A program made the translations under genes and the position numbers. 64,000 nt of DNA from CAZXYS01 sp964645005 (GTDB lineage: Bacteria > Bacteroidota > Ignavibacteria > Kapaibacteriales > UBA2268), in contig CAZXYS010000011.1 of assembly GCA_964645005.1 (NCBI GenBank), positions 41,407 to 105,406 of the forward strand, given 5' to 3'. The notes beneath the pieces are model-generated. The model was not told the DNA's origin. It did no database searches and worked only from the letters and a program-made list of their open reading frames with translations. Below, in pieces: positions 43,600-53,106 of this stretch (the stretch's first letter is position 1; each line of letters starts with the position of its first letter).

Positions 43600-45217
43600 T
43601 ATGATAAAAATAAAAGACATATTGACACTTATTATAGCCGCAATCCTTTGCAGCGGCGCAATATATGCGCAGCAGGAAAGCTCGGAAGAGGAAAAATCCG
43701 CTGCCGAGCCGATGTCCCTGCCGCAATTGATAATTATCGACAAGGCAGATCTGAATGTGAAATCGGGCATAAAGAAATTCCCCGATAAGACAGAGCCGCT
43801 AAATGAAAATGAACTCGATTCGCTGAATTCGCTGGAAAAGCAGCCATCGCTGCTGCTTCCGATAGAATCTCTTCCGACAAAGCCGACCAAACAAGAACAA
43901 ACTGACGGCTGCCTGAAAGGCTCATTCGGAAGATTTACCACCACTGCTGCTGAAGCGGGTTACGGCTTTGAAATAAGCGATTACAAATTTTACGGTAATG
44001 CAGGGCTGGAAATAAGCGACGGACATGAGGATTACGCCGATTACGGCAAATTCAATGTGAACGCTGTGCTGGATTACATAGCCCCGCGGAAATACTGGAT
44101 ATTCGGCGGCAGCAGGACGCGCACTTATCTTGATCTATATAATAATAATTTTAATCTGTATGCTATAGAAAGCGCGCCACAGAGGAATGTCCTTGCATTA
44201 GAGACCGGTGTCAAGTCCGACGGCAATTACCAGGGGTATGATTTCAGTGTGGGAGGCGCTTTCGAGTCGATGAACATGTCTCAAACCGGCCACAGCGCAG
44301 CCGATAACGGCATAAATGGTTTCCTCGAGGTGAAGAATCTGTCTAATAAATTCGGGCTTGGCGGCAGAGTAGAGATGGATCTTCGCACACTGCGCGGCAG
44401 GGGAATGAATTTCATCGAAGCTGTCGGTTTCGGTAAAATGACTATCGAAGATATAATTTTTAATCTGAAAGCGGGCTTCCAGACTTCGACAAATTCGAAG
44501 AAAGTGAACCGCAGCGGTTTTCTGCTGTCAGGAAGGATGGATATAAATCTGAACAGGGATTTCACTGTGAAGGCATCAGTCAAATCGGGGCTGAATAAGC
44601 TCAGCTTTTTCGATCTGATGGAAAGGAATCCCTATCTTTCAGACTCGGCGCACGTCGATTATGAATATGACATTGCCGACGTTAAGGGTTTTCTTTATTA
44701 CCATCCGAACACTGATATCGGCGCTTCGGCTGGGATTCGATTCAGGAAATCGAACCGCCGACCGGTGATTGTCAACGCCGATTCGGGAATGTTCAGTACA
44801 GCCTATCCCGATGCTTCCGAAATCCAGTTGATTTTCGAAGGCTTCTGGAATATTACGCCCGAAGACAGACTCACCGGCAATTTCACTGCGAACTTTGCTT
44901 CCCTCGGCGATTTTGACAATAATAAAATTCCATATTATGCGCCTGTGAAATTCTCTGTGGATTACCGGCGCGAGTGGCTGGAAAATTTTGGCACACAAAT
45001 TGGCTTTTCATATATAGGCAATCGCTATATCGACTTGCAAAATTCGGATGAATTATCGGGATATTTCAACTTAAATGCGAGTGTTGACTATAACTTATCG
45101 AGAAAGTTGAAAATCTTTGTCAATCTTGAAAACATGGCGAATTCCGATATTTACATCTGGAACGGCTACAAGGAAAGAAGTCTTTTTGCGAAAGCGGGCG
45201 TTTTGTGGAAGTTTTAG
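43592..45217 (+). CDS. Outer-membrane beta-barrel protein (TonB-dependent-receptor-like)
   Basis: 542 aa from the ATG at 43592 (or 43601). The frame is open back to 43430, but that extension is read from the inserted repeat element. Signal peptide MIKIKDILTLIIAAILCSGAIYAQ, an acidic/proline linker to ~120, then amphipathic strands to the end: YGFEISDYKFYGNAGLEIS, KYWIFGGSRTRTYLDLYNN, FLLSGRMDINLNRDFTVKASVKSG, FLYYHPNTDIGASAGIRF, and the terminal VNLENMANSDIYIWNGYKERSLFAKAGVLWKF ending in Phe, as outer-membrane barrels do. The last 30 residues look like the end of TonB-dependent receptors, but no plug domain is visible. Confidence 0.75.
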   Translation: MRNMIKIKDILTLIIAAILCSGAIYAQQESSEEEKSAAEPMSLPQLIIIDKADLNVKSGIKKFPDKTEPLNENELDSLNSLEKQPSLLLPIESLPTKPTKQEQTDGCLKGSFGRFTTTAAEAGYGFEISDYKFYGNAGLEISDGHEDYADYGKFNVNAVLDYIAPRKYWIFGGSRTRTYLDLYNNNFNLYAIESAPQRNVLALETGVKSDGNYQGYDFSVGGAFESMNMSQTGHSAADNGINGFLEVKNLSNKFGLGGRVEMDLRTLRGRGMNFIEAVGFGKMTIEDIIFNLKAGFQTSTNSKKVNRSGFLLSGRMDINLNRDFTVKASVKSGLNKLSFFDLMERNPYLSDSAHVDYEYDIADVKGFLYYHPNTDIGASAGIRFRKSNRRPVIVNADSGMFSTAYPDASEIQLIFEGFWNITPEDRLTGNFTANFASLGDFDNNKIPYYAPVKFSVDYRREWLENFGTQIGFSYIGNRYIDLQNSDELSGYFNLNASVDYNLSRKLKIFVNLENMANSDIYIWNGYKERSLFAKAGVLWKF

Positions 45218-45244
45218 TATTTTAAATTAATTGGCAAATGGATT

Positions 45245-47017
45245 ATGCCTGAATTCGAAGACGATAAACTTCGACCTGAAGAATCTTCCGGCGGATTCGA
45301 GGAAGACAGCGAAAATACTTTCCGGGCGGAACCCGAGCAGGATGAGGATCTTCCTGAAGGGGAAAATCAGGAAGATACACCCGAAGATCCCGCCGGCGAA
45401 GATCAATCGCCCGATTCCGGCGAAAGCGACCAGCCTGCCGAATCTTCCGACGAAAAAGAAGAGAAACAACAACCCGAAGAGCAGGAATCGCAGCAAGAAG
45501 AAGAACAGCCTGAGGAAGAACCAGCCCAATCCGAGCAGGAACAGATAGAAGAAGAACAAGCCGACTATGAAAAATCAGGCGTGGAATCCCAGGATCAAGA
45601 ACAGTACGAGAAATCAGGTATTGAGGAAAGCGGACAACAGCAGTATGAAAAATCGGGATTAGTCGGGGAAGAAGAGCAGCTATCCTCAGAGCAGCCCGAA
45701 GACACCGAAGAGAAAGAACCTGTCCCAGAAGAAAGCGAAACAGAAGAAGAAAGCGAAGAGCAGCAATCAAGCGAACCTGCTGATGAAACTGAAGAAGAAC
45801 TAAGCTCTCAGCAGGAAACAGAAGAAGAGCAGGAAGAAACGCCGCAAAGACAGGAAGAGCCTGAAGACACGGAGGAAGAAATCCCGCCTCAGCAAGAAGA
45901 GGAACCCGAGCCGGAAGAAGAACCGCCCGCACCCGAAACACCCGATGAGACCGAAGCGGAGACAGCGGCATCATCGCAGGAAGATATTGACAGCATAATC
46001 GAAAATATGGATTCCGATGTAAAATCAGAGGACATAGACGAAAGCCTGCGGGAAATGCTTCAGGAAGAGCTCGAAAAATCTAAAGCTAAGAAAGAACAAA
46101 AAGCTCAGGAAAAGGAAGGCGAGGAAGAATCAGTCGAGCACAAGGAATTCGTTCCCGCAGATGAAATGGAAGATGCTGAAACGATAGATATTTCCGCAAT
46201 GGATGCCGATAAGCCGTCAACTTATCTGCTTAAAACGGGCGAGCAAACCAAAACACCGCCCCCATTCCAACAACAGGAAGAACAGCAGGAAGAAGAATCC
46301 GAAATGCATGTCTCGCAGACGCCGAAAGAGCCTTCCGTCGAACCGGACACTAAAGGCAAGGTGAAAAAGAAAAGAGGCGGAATGTTTATAATTATAGGCG
46401 CGGCTGCGGCTTTGCTTATAGCGATGTTTGGCGGGGGATATTACGCATATCAGACATGGTTTTCCGGTGAAAAAGAACAGGCGGCAGTGAAACCTGACAG
46501 CGGAAAAATCGTTCAACAGGATAAAGAGACTATTACAAAAGAAAAAGACACTATAGAGAGAGAAACAGAAACAGCGGCAAAAGATACGGCGGCACAGGAC
46601 ACGGGCGTTATTCCCGAAGATATAGCGGCTCTGGAAGAAGAACCGGAAAAACCGGAAGAAGAAAAAACTATTGCGGAAGCAAAATCGAAACGTAAAAAAC
46701 AAGAAGAAATTACGATTCCTAAACCAAGCGAAAGAGCTAAGAAAAAAAGGAAAGATCCTAATGCGCTGCCGGTCGAAGAGCCGCCTGACGGCGTTTACAC
46801 GGTGCAGATATACTCGACGCCGTCGGAAGATGACGCGGAAGAGTGGCTCGCGCGATTGAAGAAAAAGAATGTCGGGAACGCATACATCTCGACGAAAAAG
46901 ATCAGGAATAAAACCTGGTACAGGGTGCGCTTCGGCGAGTTCGACTCGCGGGAAAAGGCGAAGGAAGAAGCGCTGAAGCATGGTTACGCGAATACATGGA
47001 TTGACAGGGTGAAGTGA
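45245..47017 (+). CDS. Acidic single-span membrane protein with C-terminal SPOR domain
   Basis: 590 aa. Residues 1-~375 are extremely rich in Glu, Gln, Pro and Ser, surely disordered and cytoplasmic. Three exact 13-residue repeats begin YEKSG (108, 121, 134). A basic stop-transfer (KGKVKKKRGG) precedes one membrane span (MFIIIGAAAALLIAMFGGGYYAY), then a periplasmic linker. The last ~75 residues are an SPOR domain (DGVYTVQIYSTPSEDDAEEWLARLKKKNVGNAYISTKKIRNKTWYRVRFGEFDSREKAKEEAL), which binds stem-peptide-free peptidoglycan at division sites. Inference: links the cytoplasm to septal cell wall. It sits between barrel and TonB genes. Confidence 0.88.
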   Translation: MPEFEDDKLRPEESSGGFEEDSENTFRAEPEQDEDLPEGENQEDTPEDPAGEDQSPDSGESDQPAESSDEKEEKQQPEEQESQQEEEQPEEEPAQSEQEQIEEEQADYEKSGVESQDQEQYEKSGIEESGQQQYEKSGLVGEEEQLSSEQPEDTEEKEPVPEESETEEESEEQQSSEPADETEEELSSQQETEEEQEETPQRQEEPEDTEEEIPPQQEEEPEPEEEPPAPETPDETEAETAASSQEDIDSIIENMDSDVKSEDIDESLREMLQEELEKSKAKKEQKAQEKEGEEESVEHKEFVPADEMEDAETIDISAMDADKPSTYLLKTGEQTKTPPPFQQQEEQQEEESEMHVSQTPKEPSVEPDTKGKVKKKRGGMFIIIGAAAALLIAMFGGGYYAYQTWFSGEKEQAAVKPDSGKIVQQDKETITKEKDTIERETETAAKDTAAQDTGVIPEDIAALEEEPEKPEEEKTIAEAKSKRKKQEEITIPKPSERAKKKRKDPNALPVEEPPDGVYTVQIYSTPSEDDAEEWLARLKKKNVGNAYISTKKIRNKTWYRVRFGEFDSREKAKEEALKHGYANTWIDRVK

Positions 47018-47132
47018 AAAAAATTGGCATTGAACTTGTTAGTTAATTAAAAAAATATGAATTTCGTATAATTATAATTTGTAAATTAAATCGTTTATAA
47101 ATAAAAAAGTTAAATAAAGAAGCAGTAAGAAT

Positions 47133-47903
47133 ATGTTCAGGTCATCAAGATATGAAACCCCGACTCAGGTAAGTCTGAAGATACCATGGGATAAGAACAC
47201 GGCAAGGGGTTTTTTAGGCGCAATGATCTTTATGGTGCTGTTCTATTTCTTTGCCCCTGTGATAAAAGTCGAAAGACCAAATGTGCGCGATCTGAAAATA
47301 GAAACTGTACCGGTTGAACTTCTCAGCTTCGGCATGGGCGACGGCACCGGCAGAAGCGCCGGCAACCTAACCCGCGAAGGCGAAGCAAACAAAGGACCTG
47401 AATCAAGCTCGAAGCTCGAAGACGCCAAAAAAGCTGCCAAAACAAATCCTGCAACCAAAGATATTGACGAAGCCGGACAGTTCGTCGCGAAAAACGAACT
47501 CTCAGCCGAGAAGAAAGCCAAAGAGAGAGAAGGTGGCAGCGATAATAAAAATGTCGGCAAACGCGACGGCAGCAATTCCGGCACCGGACTTGGCGGCAGC
47601 GGCATTGGCGAAGGAGCCGGCTATGGTTTCGGCGACATCGAATGGGGCGGCGGCGGAAACCGCATAGTCGTCGATAAGAAAGTTCCCCGCTATCCTTCCG
47701 GCGTTAATACATCCGCACGAATCAAGATAAGATTTACCGTTCTGCCCGATGGCACTGTCGGCAGGATGATACCGCTTCAAAAAGCAGATCCCCGCCTCGA
47801 AAGAGCTGCCATGGACGCCCTGCGGCAGTGGCGCTTCAATCCGCTCGAGGAGAAAGATAAAGTAATGGTAGGTGTTATCCCAATTTCATTTGTTGTGGAG
47901 TGA
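47133..47903 (+). CDS. tonB: Energy transducer TonB
   Basis: 256 aa. A short cytoplasmic tail, one membrane span (GFLGAMIFMVLFYFFAPVIKV), a linker rich in Lys, Ala and Gly (GTGLGGSGIGEGAGYGFGDIEWGGGG) instead of the usual proline-rich one, and a TonB C-terminal domain (DKKVPRYPSGVNTSARIKIRFTVLPDGTVGRMIPLQKADPRLERAAMDALRQWRFNPL). It passes proton-motive energy from ExbBD to outer-membrane receptors, perhaps the barrel upstream. exbB and exbD are not in the window. Confidence 0.9.
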   Translation: MFRSSRYETPTQVSLKIPWDKNTARGFLGAMIFMVLFYFFAPVIKVERPNVRDLKIETVPVELLSFGMGDGTGRSAGNLTREGEANKGPESSSKLEDAKKAAKTNPATKDIDEAGQFVAKNELSAEKKAKEREGGSDNKNVGKRDGSNSGTGLGGSGIGEGAGYGFGDIEWGGGGNRIVVDKKVPRYPSGVNTSARIKIRFTVLPDGTVGRMIPLQKADPRLERAAMDALRQWRFNPLEEKDKVMVGVIPISFVVE

Positions 47904-47907
47904 TCTG

Positions 47908-48081
47908 ATGATTCATGATGCATATATATTTATACTCGGACTTCCAGTCATAGTAAAAATCATATTAGCATTTCTGTTGATGGGATTGCTGTTTTCCATC
48001 TTCAAAAAATTGCTGAAATTGGCGATATATATTGCCGTTTTTATCGTTTTGGTTCTTCTCATATTTAAATTGCTTCCGTAG
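47908..48081 (+). CDS. Small membrane protein
   Basis: 57 aa from the ATG at 47908, which follows GTGGAG by 6 bp; it starts 4 bases after the tonB stop. Nearly all hydrophobic: AYIFILGLPVIVKIILAFLLMGLLF and LAIYIAVFIVLVLLIF, two spans with a basic turn (KKLLK). Coupling to tonB suggests a small accessory membrane subunit, but no family is recognised. A longer frame from 47872 overlaps tonB and is less likely. Confidence 0.55.
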   Translation: MIHDAYIFILGLPVIVKIILAFLLMGLLFSIFKKLLKLAIYIAVFIVLVLLIFKLLP

Positions 48082-48148
48082 AATATTAGCGAACTTTTCT
48101 ATACTCTTCAACTATGTCATATTATTGATTTCTATAAGTAAACTAATA

Positions 48149-48179
48149 TTGTTATATTCAAGTTAAATTTATATATTTG
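48149..48179 (+). promoter_or_regulatory. Bacteroidota-type promoter of sbcD
   Basis: TTG (48149-48151), 20 bp, then TATATTTG (48172-48179), matching the TTG / TAnnTTTG consensus at accepted spacing. Transcription would start near 48186, 28 bp before the sbcD ATG. Confidence 0.6.
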
Positions 48180-48213
48180 TCTCTGATTGCTTTTATTAAA
48201 TTTGAGAGAAATA

Positions 48214-49434
48214 ATGAGAATATTACACACTGCCGATTGGCATTTAGGAAAGCGTTTAGAGGATTTTTCACGGCTCGAAGAACAGAAAGATGTGTTGGAA
48301 GAGATCTGCAGCATTGCGGACAGCGAAAATGTTGACGCAGTCCTGATTGCAGGCGATCTTTTCGACACCTATAATCCATCGAGCGAAGCTGTTGACCTTT
48401 TTTACAAAACTTTAAAGAGATTGTCGGCGAACAGCGCCAGACCGGTGACAGCGATTGCCGGCAATCACGATTCACCTGAGCGGATAGAAGTGCCCGACCC
48501 GCTCGCGAGAGAATGCGGGATATTTTTCGCGGGCTATCCCAATACGAAAGTCCCTGAAATTGAGTTGGACAGCGGAGTGAAAATTTTGAAGAGCGAGCCT
48601 GGGTTTGTCGAGATGAAGCTGCCCGAACAGGACTATCCGCTGAGGCTGGTCCTAACGCCCTATGCCAATGAACAACGGCTGAAGACTTATTTCGACATAG
48701 AAAACCGCGAGGAAGAATTGCGGCAGATTTTAACTGAGAAATGGCGCGAAACGACAGATGAACACTGCGACAATAATGGCGTCAATATCCTGCTGACTCA
48801 TCTTTTCATGACCAAAAAAGATGCCGTTCCGCCCGAAGAACCTGATGACGAAAAGCCTATCCTGCATGTTGGAGGCGCTCAGACAGTATACTCCGCCAAT
48901 ATTCCCGAGCAAATCCAATACACAGCGATAGGGCATTTGCACCGCTATCAGGTTGTTGATGAGCAGCACTGTCCGGTGATTTACAGCGGCAGCCCGTTGA
49001 GCTACAGCTTCAGCGAGGCAAATCAGGCAAAATTCGTTTCTATAATTGATGCACAGCCTGGCAGACCCGCCGAGCATAAAAGAATTGAATTGACAAAGGG
49101 AAAGAAACTGCTGCGAGCACGCTTTGACAGTATTGACGATGCGGTTGTATGGCTTGAAGCAAATCCGAATAGTCTTGTGGAACTGACTATTGTTCAGGAT
49201 GATTATCTGAATTCAATGGATAGAAAGCGATTGCAAAATGCGCATGACGGTATTGTCGCTATCATTCCTGAAATTACACGAGTGGAATCCGACAGCAGCA
49301 GAAAAGCCGGAATAGACCTAAACAAAAGCATCGATGAATTATTCATAGATTATTTCAAATTCAGGCATGAGCAGGAGCCGAACGAGGAACTGCTGGATTT
49401 ATTCAAAGAAATAAGAAATGTGGAGGTGGAATAA
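48214..49434 (+). CDS. sbcD: Exonuclease SbcD (Mre11-like)
   Basis: 406 aa from the ATG at 48214, where the conserved MRILHTADWHLGK begins (an upstream open extension adds only 9 residues). The metallophosphoesterase motifs are HTADWHLG, LIAGDLFD, AGNHDSPE, LLTHLFM and AIGHLHRYQ. With SbcC it opens and trims DNA hairpins and blocked double-strand ends. Its stop overlaps the sbcC ATG by one base (TAATG), so translation is coupled. Confidence 0.95.
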   Translation: MRILHTADWHLGKRLEDFSRLEEQKDVLEEICSIADSENVDAVLIAGDLFDTYNPSSEAVDLFYKTLKRLSANSARPVTAIAGNHDSPERIEVPDPLARECGIFFAGYPNTKVPEIELDSGVKILKSEPGFVEMKLPEQDYPLRLVLTPYANEQRLKTYFDIENREEELRQILTEKWRETTDEHCDNNGVNILLTHLFMTKKDAVPPEEPDDEKPILHVGGAQTVYSANIPEQIQYTAIGHLHRYQVVDEQHCPVIYSGSPLSYSFSEANQAKFVSIIDAQPGRPAEHKRIELTKGKKLLRARFDSIDDAVVWLEANPNSLVELTIVQDDYLNSMDRKRLQNAHDGIVAIIPEITRVESDSSRKAGIDLNKSIDELFIDYFKFRHEQEPNEELLDLFKEIRNVEVE

Positions 49435-52400
49435 TGATACCTGTTTCGCTGAAAATAAAAGGGCTTTATTCATATCAACAGGAGCAGACGATCGATTTCA
49501 AGGACCTGCTGGACGGGCAGGTCTTTGGGATTTTCGGATCGGTCGGGTCGGGGAAGTCCACTATACTTGAGGCTATTTCCTTCGCGCTGTACGGGCAGAC
49601 CGAACGGCTCAACCGAAATGACAATCTCAAATATAACATGATGAATCTCAGATCAAACCAGCTTGAGATAGATTTCATCTTCGAAAATTCCGACAGTAAG
49701 CTCTATCGCTTCACGGTTGCCGGGAAGCGGAATAAGAAGCGATTCGACGATGTTAAAACCTACGAGCGCATCGCTTATGAGAAGGTGAACGGTGAGTGGC
49801 AGGCGCTGGAAATAAATACGGCGGAATCATTACTCGGGCTGTCGTATGATAATTTCCGGAGGACGATAATCATTCCGCAGGGGAAATTCCAGGAGTTCCT
49901 GCAATTGGGCAATACGGATAGAACGAAAATGCTCAAGGAGATATTCAATCTCGATAAGTTCGATTTTTCCGAACAGGCTGCTAAACTCGATAAAAACAAT
50001 GAAAATAACATAAGCAATATCGAAGGGCAGCTTAAGCAGTATGAAAAGGTAGATCAAGCTAAAATTGATGAGCAAGAGAAAAAAGTCCAGCGTTTGGACG
50101 AAAATCTGGAGCAGAAGCGTAAACAACTGGAAGAAAAGGAGCAGCAGGAGAAAGAACAGGCGGAATTGAAGAAGCTGTTCGACGAATTGCGGCAGAAAAG
50201 AAATGAGCTTGAGAAGCTCAAAGAGAAAGAAGACTATTACAAAAAATTAAGTGTAAAGATAAATGATTTTGATTACTGTTACCGGCATTTTAAAGCAATT
50301 ATAGACAAAAAGATAGAAATAAGCGCAGATATTGTTAAAAAGAAGAAGTTTCTAGATGTTAAAAAGAAAAAGAATAGGGATCTTTCGGAACAGCTTGCTA
50401 AGAAAAATGAGGAATTCGAGAAAGTCGGGAAAGATTATGAAAAGCTGGATGATTACAAGAAAGAGCGGGAAGACCATAAGACTATCCTCTCGATAATCTC
50501 TCTGGAAGATGAAATCATGGAATATTTTCAAAAAATTGCAAAAGAGAAAGAGAATATTGGAAAACTTAAGAAGCAAAAGGAAGATTTCGAGGGAGATATA
50601 AATGAAATCAAGGAAAAACTGGATAAGCTAAAGAAAGACCGCCCGGATATGACGGAATTATCCGAGGTCAGAACATGGTTTACAACTAAGAATAATATCT
50701 TGGAAAATATAAAATCAAGCGAGAATGAGCTGAAACAGAAAAATTCGGAACTTAAGCAGGCTGAGGAGGAAATCTCTGAGGCTGTTCCTGAAACAATTTC
50801 TGATAATATTAAAATTGCTGAAAAGCCGGAGATAGCTGATATTATTGAAAAAATCAATGGCTTAAAAGAGAGTAATGAGAAGGCAATAGAGAAGTTAGAG
50901 AGTGAAGTCGAACATTATAAGCTGCAGCAAAAGCTCGGCGAATTCGCAGATGAAATAAAAGACGGGAAGCCCTGTCCGCTGTGCGGCTCGACTGAACACC
51001 CTGAAGTATTTGCGGTCGAGGATGTGAAGGATAAGCTCACGCAAGCTGATAAGAAAATTAAAGCATTGAAAAAAGAGAATCATCTTTTCGATAAAACAAA
51101 TCAGAAGCTGCGGGATATACAATCGAATAAGAGCAATTTGGAAAAAACTGTTAGTGAACTGAAGGAAAAACTAAGCGAGCAGCAACGAAAGCTGAGCGGG
51201 CATAATGAGAAATTCAAATGGGATAATTTTGATCCCGAAAATGAGAAGCAGATTGACAGCTTACTCGAAATATCGAAAAAGATAGAGCAGGAGATAAAGA
51301 AGCTCGAAGATAAGCAAAGCAAAACCGAAAAAGACAAGGAAAAAGCGGAAAGGAATTTCGAGAAAAAGAAAGAAGAACTCAACAGATTGGAGAATGAAAA
51401 GACCGGTAAGGAATCCGAGAAAGGGACGCTGCTCAGGAGCCTGAAAGCCATGCAGTACGATGAGAAAAGGCATTCGCGCGAATATGTAAAAAGTAAGAGT
51501 AAATCTCTGGACCAAACTATCAAAGATATTTCAGAAAGGTATGAGAAGCTTAATGACGAGATCAAGGATTTGAAAGAGAAGATAGCTAATTTGCAGGGAA
51601 CAATTAATACTACCAAACAAAATCTCGCCGAACAAAAAGAAGAATTTAATAAAGCTGAAGCTCAAATAAATGAAAAACTCGATGAGTCGAAGTTCGAAAC
51701 GAAGGATCAGGTCGAAAGAATTTTGGCTGAGGAACTGGACATCGAGAAACTGAGGCAGGAGATAAATAACTTTGAGAAGTCGCTGTATTCAGCGCAGAAA
51801 GAGCTTGCGAATTATGAAAATCAGACTAAAGACAAGTCCTTTGACGAGGATGAATACAAGGCGCTCGTCAAGCAATTAAAGGAACTAAAAGAACAAGTCC
51901 AGCAGCTAAATGATACTCTTGTAAAAGAAAAAGCCTCTCTGGATAAGTTGAATGAGGATCTGAAGCAAAGGAAGGAACTCGAAAAAGAAGAAGAAAAGCT
52001 GAAAACGCGCAGGGAGAACCTTAAAACGCTCAAGAATTTATTCAAAGGGAACGGTTTCGTAAATTACGTATCTACCCTTTTCCTGCAAAACCTGTGCGAA
52101 GCCGCCAACGAACGCTTCGAAAAGCTGACCCGCCAGCAACTGAAGCTGGATTTGACCGATAAAAACGAATTCCAGGTGATAGACAAGCTGAATGACGGCA
52201 GAGCTCGCAGCGTTAAGACTCTATCCGGCGGGCAGACATTTCAGGCGTCGCTGGCGCTGGCTCTTGCTCTGGCGGACAGTATCCACAGGCAGAATAATTC
52301 CGATCAGAACTTCTTTTTCCTTGACGAGGGCTTCGGCTCGCTCGACAAGGAATCGCTCAGCCTGGTCTTCGACACGTTGAAATCACTGAGGAAAGAGAAC

Positions 52401-52514
52401 CGCGTGGTCGGCGTCATTTCCCACGTCGAGGAACTACAGGAAGAGATAGATGTTTACCTGAATATTGTGAATGATACGGAGAGGGGGAGTTTGATAGAGA
52501 GAAGCTGGGTGTGA
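49434..52514 (+). CDS. sbcC: SMC-like ATPase SbcC (Rad50-like)
   Basis: 1026 aa, usual length. Walker A is FGSVGSGKSTILEAISFALYG at about 34-54 and the Q-loop region is IIPQGKFQEFLQLG. Two long Lys/Glu-rich coiled coils flank the zinc hook CPLCGSTEHP (residues ~515-524). The C-terminal ABC signature is TLSGGQTFQASLALALALAD, with Walker B FFFLDEGFGSLD and the D-loop. Partner of SbcD in processing DNA ends, hairpins and palindromes, which is notable given the many palindromes in this genome. It is convergent with the Septu-like pair, 7 bp away. Confidence 0.96.
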   Translation: MIPVSLKIKGLYSYQQEQTIDFKDLLDGQVFGIFGSVGSGKSTILEAISFALYGQTERLNRNDNLKYNMMNLRSNQLEIDFIFENSDSKLYRFTVAGKRNKKRFDDVKTYERIAYEKVNGEWQALEINTAESLLGLSYDNFRRTIIIPQGKFQEFLQLGNTDRTKMLKEIFNLDKFDFSEQAAKLDKNNENNISNIEGQLKQYEKVDQAKIDEQEKKVQRLDENLEQKRKQLEEKEQQEKEQAELKKLFDELRQKRNELEKLKEKEDYYKKLSVKINDFDYCYRHFKAIIDKKIEISADIVKKKKFLDVKKKKNRDLSEQLAKKNEEFEKVGKDYEKLDDYKKEREDHKTILSIISLEDEIMEYFQKIAKEKENIGKLKKQKEDFEGDINEIKEKLDKLKKDRPDMTELSEVRTWFTTKNNILENIKSSENELKQKNSELKQAEEEISEAVPETISDNIKIAEKPEIADIIEKINGLKESNEKAIEKLESEVEHYKLQQKLGEFADEIKDGKPCPLCGSTEHPEVFAVEDVKDKLTQADKKIKALKKENHLFDKTNQKLRDIQSNKSNLEKTVSELKEKLSEQQRKLSGHNEKFKWDNFDPENEKQIDSLLEISKKIEQEIKKLEDKQSKTEKDKEKAERNFEKKKEELNRLENEKTGKESEKGTLLRSLKAMQYDEKRHSREYVKSKSKSLDQTIKDISERYEKLNDEIKDLKEKIANLQGTINTTKQNLAEQKEEFNKAEAQINEKLDESKFETKDQVERILAEELDIEKLRQEINNFEKSLYSAQKELANYENQTKDKSFDEDEYKALVKQLKELKEQVQQLNDTLVKEKASLDKLNEDLKQRKELEKEEEKLKTRRENLKTLKNLFKGNGFVNYVSTLFLQNLCEAANERFEKLTRQQLKLDLTDKNEFQVIDKLNDGRARSVKTLSGGQTFQASLALALALADSIHRQNNSDQNFFFLDEGFGSLDKESLSLVFDTLKSLRKENRVVGVISHVEELQEEIDVYLNIVNDTERGSLIERSWV

Positions 52515-52521
52515 AATCCTT

Positions 52522-53106
52522 CTAATATTCAAGTAAATCGAAAAGTTCTATACTTAACTCGTTTTCAAGGGCTGTTATAAAGCTTAATTGAAATTTATCT
52601 TTGGAAAGTATCTTAATAAATTCTTCATCACTTTCACAAAATTCGCGTATCTGTTTTATTCTGCTGATATGATTTTGCCTTTCTTCGGCAAGTTCATACT
52701 TATTAAGTCCTAAAAATTTTATCAGATTCTCTGCTTCCGTATCCTCTTCATTCACAGGGAAATAATAGCCGTCATCATATTCAATTCTATCATTGATTTC
52801 GTCTGAATTGGGATCCAAAATCGGCAAATATTTGTCAAGTTTTATCGGCTTTGTCCTGTTGAATTTCGGAAGCACTGCATACCAGTTGTGGTAACTGTCT
52901 TCATCAGTGTTTTTCTTGCCGGGATCAAAATGATCTATCTCTGCAAGATCAATCGGTCTTATAAAAGCTTCCGAATATGCGCAAAAACCGTATTGGTCAT
53001 TCAATAGCTCATTCCTGAGATGAGTGTTTTCGCCCTTTTCTCTGTATCGGAGTTCTTCTTTCAGGATGTTTGAATCTTGTTTTTTTCTTAAAAATCTCAT
53101 TCTCAA
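52522..53106 (-). CDS. HNH endonuclease, PtuB-like (Septu-type defence)
   Basis: 194 aa. HNH core: YGFCAYSEAF (Cys42), EIDHFDPGKK (His59), SYHNWYAVLP (Asn74) and KFNRTKP (Asn83). PtuB-type proteins usually have a CxxC pair at the first position; here the second Cys is Ser45, so zinc binding is altered. The start codon overlaps the stop of the ATPase gene by 4 bases (ATGA), the usual coupling of PtuA-PtuB pairs. Family knowledge: Septu pairs protect from phages, with the ATPase controlling the nuclease. The assignment rests on domain pairing. Confidence 0.7.
   Translation of the reverse strand: MRMRFLRKKQDSNILKEELRYREKGENTHLRNELLNDQYGFCAYSEAFIRPIDLAEIDHFDPGKKNTDEDSYHNWYAVLPKFNRTKPIKLDKYLPILDPNSDEINDRIEYDDGYYFPVNEEDTEAENLIKFLGLNKYELAEERQNHISRIKQIREFCESDEEFIKILSKDKFQLSFITALENELSIELFDLLEY

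Noticed and set aside
45243..45974. Long minus-strand frame opposite the acidic SPOR gene
   Set aside because: GAA/GAG-rich codons read backwards give long Leu/Phe-rich open frames; an artefact of composition.
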